Assembly: GCF_045689235.1 (NCBI RefSeq)
Contig: NZ_CP136864.1
Location: forward strand, 2,480,001-2,544,000
Direction of reading: 5' to 3'
Length of the DNA stretch: 64,000 bases
Source: Congregibacter variabilis
GTDB lineage: Bacteria; Pseudomonadota; Gammaproteobacteria; Pseudomonadales; Halieaceae
The translations under genes and the position numbers were made by a program. A model generated the notes under the pieces. That model was not told the origin of the DNA, did not search any database, and was given only the letters and a program-made list of their open reading frames with translations. How positions within the stretch are numbered: the first letter of the stretch is position 1; the number at the start of each line of letters is the position of its first letter. This document shows positions 61,121 through 64,000 of this stretch, piece after piece.

Positions 61121-61528
61121 TTACTTACGCTCCCCGCTAGCCCAGTTGACCGCTCCGGCCCCCGCTTCTCGAGCCGCGTCAGCGACATCAACAACGGTGT
61201 TAGCTTTTGCGCCTTTATCCACTTTGATACTCACCGCCTGCTCAGGATCGGCTGCAAGGAGTCGCTGGATATTCGCTCGCACAGCGCGCGCGTCTACCCG
61301 GCGGTTCTCCATCCAGATCTGATCGTCAGACTGGATGCGCACCAGAATGCTGCTGGCATCCGATGGATCTGAGTTGGTGTTATCTGGGCGGTTAATTTCA
61401 ATACCCGCTTCTTTGATAAACGAAGCGACAACAATAAAGAAGATGAGCATGATAAATACCACGTCCAGCATGGGCGTGAGATCGATCTCAGCACCCTCAT
61501 CTTCCTGCTTCTTGACTAGTTTGCGCAT
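61121..61528 (-). CDS. exbD: ExbD/TolR family proton-channel subunit (copy 1)
   Basis: A 135-residue protein with the ExbD segment EIDLTPMLDVVFIMLIFFIV and the proton-site Asp. It is only partly similar to copy 2 in the periplasmic domain, so the two are paralogues rather than a recent duplication. ExbD subunits work as dimers or mixed dimers in ExbB-ExbD rings; two forms in one operon could make a mixed complex. The gene is 39 bp after exbB and 1 bp before the second exbD. Confidence 0.93.
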   Translation of the reverse strand: MRKLVKKQEDEGAEIDLTPMLDVVFIMLIFFIVVASFIKEAGIEINRPDNTNSDPSDASSILVRIQSDDQIWMENRRVDARAVRANIQRLLAADPEQAVSIKVDKGAKANTVVDVADAAREAGAGAVNWASGERK

Positions 61529-61567
61529 TTAATAAGTACCTGTTGGTCCGGCTCAGTGATCCGAAAA

Positions 61568-62086
61568 TCAGTGGTCGGAAGTCAGCTGGTCTTCGAGCAA
61601 TTCCTGCTCGCGATCTGCGACACGCTGTATATAGGTGTTGGCAAACAATCCAGAAAGCGCGGCAACCATGCCCGCCATCGTGGGAATTGTCGCTCGCTCG
61701 ACACCTCCGGCCATGGACTTTGCATCTCCACCGCCGGTAACCGCCATCACGTTAAACACCTCGATCATGCCTGTAACCGTGCCTAACAGACCCAGCAGTG
61801 GGCACAGTGCTACCAAGGTAGTAATGACCGGCAGATTCGCTTGAATGTCCTCGCGACTGATAGAGAGGAGTTGAGACCGGATTTGCTTTGCATTCCAGGA
61901 CTTGCGCTCAGGGCGCGACTCCCAGGCATTAATGGTCTCAAATACCTCTTTACGCCACACAAAGGTGAAGAACCAGAGCCGTTCGAAGATCAGGGTCCAC
62001 ATTACAAAGACCAGGATCGCGATTAGCCAGAGCACATTCCCGCCTTTGTCCATAAAGGCGAGAATGGTTTCCAGGAAGCCTCCCAT
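61568..62086 (-). CDS. exbB: ExbB-type MotA/TolQ/ExbB proton-channel protein
   Basis: A 172-residue protein with three membrane segments and the MotA/TolQ/ExbB signature (ALCPLLGLLGTVTGMIEVFN, then GGDAKSMAGGVERATIPTMAGMVAALSGLF). It lies in the inner membrane with ExbD and TonB. It is short compared with E. coli ExbB (about 244 residues), as is usual for ExbB2-type proteins, whose extra domain is supplied by the larger TtpC protein. It follows the TtpC gene by 17 bp. Confidence 0.93.
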   Translation of the reverse strand: MGGFLETILAFMDKGGNVLWLIAILVFVMWTLIFERLWFFTFVWRKEVFETINAWESRPERKSWNAKQIRSQLLSISREDIQANLPVITTLVALCPLLGLLGTVTGMIEVFNVMAVTGGGDAKSMAGGVERATIPTMAGMVAALSGLFANTYIQRVADREQELLEDQLTSDH

Positions 62087-62103
62087 GCTTAGCAGCCTCC
62101 CGC

Positions 62104-63525
62104 TTACTTGGAGCTGGCTTCGGAGTGCGTAGCAACGATGCCTGTCGCCTGCTCGTTCAGCACGTGGATGATGCGCTGAGCGCGACCATTAACCAGTGTG
62201 TGAAGCAGAACTGTCGGGATAGCTACCAGCAGACCGAGAACCGTGGTGATCAATGCGCCAGAGATACCACCGGCCATTGCCTTCGGATCGCCGGCACCAA
62301 AGATGGTGATGGCCTGGAAGGTCACGATCATACCCGTCACCGTACCCAGCAGACCCATCAGAGGCGCTACCGCAGCGATAATCTTGAGGAGCGTTAAGCC
62401 CGACTCGAGCTTCGGTGTCTCGCGCATCACAGCCTCGGACATCTTCAACTCGAGAGTCTCCAGATCCATGCTTGGGTTGTCCTCGTGGACCTTCAGGACG
62501 CGACCCAGTGGGTTGTTGTCCATGGCCTTGTCAGACTTAAGCTGCTTGCTGACCTTGGCGCTGACGCCAGTCAGAACCAGTACTCGGAAGATCGCGAGGA
62601 TAAAGGCGAACGCACCAACTGCGGTGATCGCGTAGCCAACATAGCCACCCTGATGCCAGCGCTCTTCCAGGTTCGGGCTATCAATGATTGCCGCGAGGAA
62701 GGAACCGCCTGTAGGACCAGTGGGGTCGATACCAAACTGATGCAAGCCACCGGAAGCATTTGCCAATTCGTTGGCCCAACCAGTGTAGTTACCAGAAGGC
62801 TGACGAGGCAGAACAGCCAGGCTGTTGTTGTCATAGGCGAGGTAGTTACCCTCGGTATCGATCACGTTGAAGGCACCGACACGAACAACATCACGCTGAG
62901 CACGTTCGCCCGACGCTGTTGCCACTTCGGTAGTAAACGATACGACCTTGCCGGTCTCGGTGATTTCACGCAGCATTTCGTACCACACACGCTCGATCTC
63001 TTCGATGCTCGGCAGGCGATCAGAAGTGCTCATCTTGTCGATGAGGTCCTGCAAAAACAGGCCGCGATCGGGATACTGTGAAGACACCAGTGACACGTCG
63101 AGGTTGGACTTGAGGTCACCAGAAGCAGCAGTCAGGTGGCCGAACAACTCGGTCAGGGCACCAAGACGCTCACGCAGCTGCTCTTGCTTGTCAGCGACCA
63201 GCAACTCGTTGGCTTCGAAAGTATCTTCCAGCTGCGCAGAGCGACGCTCTTCGCGAGTACGCTCAGCTTCAGCGTCAGACAGCATCTTGGCCTGATCAGC
63301 TTTGGCGTTGGCAAAGCGTTGCTCCCGGGCGCGATTCTCTTTCGCGTCCGTCACCTGACCTTGCTTTACGAATTCAAGCAGCTGGCCCATGTTTGCGGCA
63401 GCTTCGGCGCGCAGATCAGGCTCGGGAGCGGCAGGCGCTGCATCGTCCTGTGCGAAGGCTGAAGAGCTCATCGCAACCAAACCGCCCAGTACCAGAGCGG
63501 AAACCATATTGTTAAGCGATTTCAT
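62104..63525 (-). CDS. TtpC-type MotA/TolQ/ExbB protein with periplasmic N-terminal domain
   Basis: A 473-residue protein. A signal peptide (MKSLNNMVSALVLGGLVAM, cleavage near AFAQ) is followed by an Ala/Glu/Arg-rich coiled coil (about residues 50-125) and a periplasmic domain. The C-terminal 200 residues carry three membrane segments and the ExbB signature (PLMGLLGTVTGMIVTFQAI, GDPKAMAGGISGALITT). This is the TtpC architecture known from the TonB2 system of Vibrio, where it is needed for function. It starts at an ATG that overlaps the upstream DUF3450 stop (TAATG). Confidence 0.9.
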   Translation of the reverse strand: MKSLNNMVSALVLGGLVAMSSSAFAQDDAAPAAPEPDLRAEAAANMGQLLEFVKQGQVTDAKENRAREQRFANAKADQAKMLSDAEAERTREERRSAQLEDTFEANELLVADKQEQLRERLGALTELFGHLTAASGDLKSNLDVSLVSSQYPDRGLFLQDLIDKMSTSDRLPSIEEIERVWYEMLREITETGKVVSFTTEVATASGERAQRDVVRVGAFNVIDTEGNYLAYDNNSLAVLPRQPSGNYTGWANELANASGGLHQFGIDPTGPTGGSFLAAIIDSPNLEERWHQGGYVGYAITAVGAFAFILAIFRVLVLTGVSAKVSKQLKSDKAMDNNPLGRVLKVHEDNPSMDLETLELKMSEAVMRETPKLESGLTLLKIIAAVAPLMGLLGTVTGMIVTFQAITIFGAGDPKAMAGGISGALITTVLGLLVAIPTVLLHTLVNGRAQRIIHVLNEQATGIVATHSEASSK

Positions 63526-64000
63526 TATTGCGCCTCCGGTGCAGCGATGGGCATGTTGAGGAGTTCGATAGTGGCTGTCTTCTTAGCGATACGAACGCCC
63601 TTGCGGATGGCCGCAGAGTAATCACCCGATGCCAGGGGCTCCCAGCTGCGGGTAGCGTTGTTCCAGGCGCCAGCTTCCAAACCATCAGATGTCTGGTAAA
63701 CCAGAGCGATTCGACCGATTCGCAGGAAGTCCACATCACGCGGGCCGGTGCCCAGGTCGATGGTGTCACTGTAAGTTTCAAAGCCTCGACCGTACTGAAG
63801 CTCGATGTTGTAAGCCTCCAACACCTGTCGGAATTTCTCGGCAACGGTCAGATCAGAGCGATCGACGTTGGTTTTGAGGAACTCGATACGCTGACGGCGC
63901 TCTTCAAGGTTGAAGGGCACATCCATCTCAACGAACTGCTCCAATCCGTCGATCATGCGGATCACCAGCGGCGTCATTTGACGCTGAATGATCGTTACCT
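63525..64000 (-). CDS. DUF3450 protein (partial, N-terminus outside window)
   Basis: The frame is open to the right edge, so only about 158 C-terminal residues are visible. They match DUF3450, with TIIQRQMTPLVIRMIDGLEQF then VEMDVPFNLEERRQRIEFLK and the C-terminal DYSAAIRKGVRIAKKTATIELL. The family is regularly found at the head of TtpC-TonB operons and is thought to be periplasmic; a function is not known. It overlaps the TtpC start by one base. It is probably the first gene of the operon running to 58711. Confidence 0.85.
   Translation of the reverse strand, partial: VTIIQRQMTPLVIRMIDGLEQFVEMDVPFNLEERRQRIEFLKTNVDRSDLTVAEKFRQVLEAYNIELQYGRGFETYSDTIDLGTGPRDVDFLRIGRIALVYQTSDGLEAGAWNNATRSWEPLASGDYSAAIRKGVRIAKKTATIELLNMPIAAPEAQ

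Noticed and set aside
1..64000. Search for tRNA, rRNA, CRISPR arrays, insertion sequences and att-like repeats
   Set aside because: No cloverleaf, rRNA segment, regularly spaced repeat, transposase or integrase was recognised in the window by eye.

Overview
The window is a densely packed, chromosome-like stretch from a Gram-negative, probably marine, gammaproteobacterium. The evidence is two TonB-dependent receptors, a TtpC-type TonB/ExbB/ExbD operon with a DUF3450 gene, a lipoprotein, and many CoA-linked catabolic genes. The style resembles the Halieaceae (OM60/NOR5) group, but this is an inference from gene content and not a proven placement. I see no rRNA, tRNA, CRISPR array, insertion sequence or prophage gene. 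Most intergenic gaps are short, and several gene pairs overlap by ATGA, TAATG or GTGA junctions.

Layout. 1-9.6 kb is mostly housekeeping: a cut-off RNase J-like hydrolase behind endonuclease VIII, a GPH-type transporter, DAHP synthase, a DUF481 protein, a MOSC protein with a serine hydrolase, glutathione reductase and a TauE/SafE exporter. 9.6-14.3 kb is an ABC export operon of the Gld type: an ATPase, a fused GldF-GldG protein and a DUF4340 protein. 14.2-18.2 kb holds small, poorly known genes. 18.3-20.6 kb is an Lrp-type regulator divergent from a long class V PLP enzyme. 20.6-27.1 kb is a complete isobutyryl-CoA to propionyl-CoA (valine) operon with a divergent AraC-type regulator. 27.1-33 kb is mixed metabolism, including UbiX.

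33-40.1 kb looks like an uptake and activation module: an alpha/beta hydrolase, an AMP-forming ligase, a TonB-dependent receptor, a sodium/solute symporter and a TetR regulator. A palindrome of the type ATTCAAC-N4-GTTGAAT lies in the receptor promoter (two sites, one less perfect) and again between the symporter and the regulator gene, which ties these genes into one likely regulon. 40.2-50.9 kb contains an aldehyde dehydrogenase of the coniferyl-aldehyde type, a phosphodiesterase, pyruvate kinase, a second, atypical receptor, a cold-shock gene with a clear terminator, a thioesterase and an M28 peptidase.

50.9-58.6 kb is the most interesting region. A four-gene operon (nitronate-monooxygenase-like flavoprotein, acyl-CoA ligase, SCP2-type thiolase, and a second thiolase that lacks one of the two usual catalytic cysteines) is divergent from a carotenoid-cleavage-type oxygenase. 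The oxygenase overlaps a regulator built from two HxlR units, and each unit is followed by the same H-x2-C-x9-C-x2-C motif. Together they suggest oxidative cleavage of a conjugated substrate followed by CoA activation and thiolysis. The substrate is not known from the sequence.

58.7-64 kb is the TonB energising operon (DUF3450, TtpC, ExbB, two ExbD, TonB, TPR protein), running off the right edge. It would be a natural power source for the receptors in the window.
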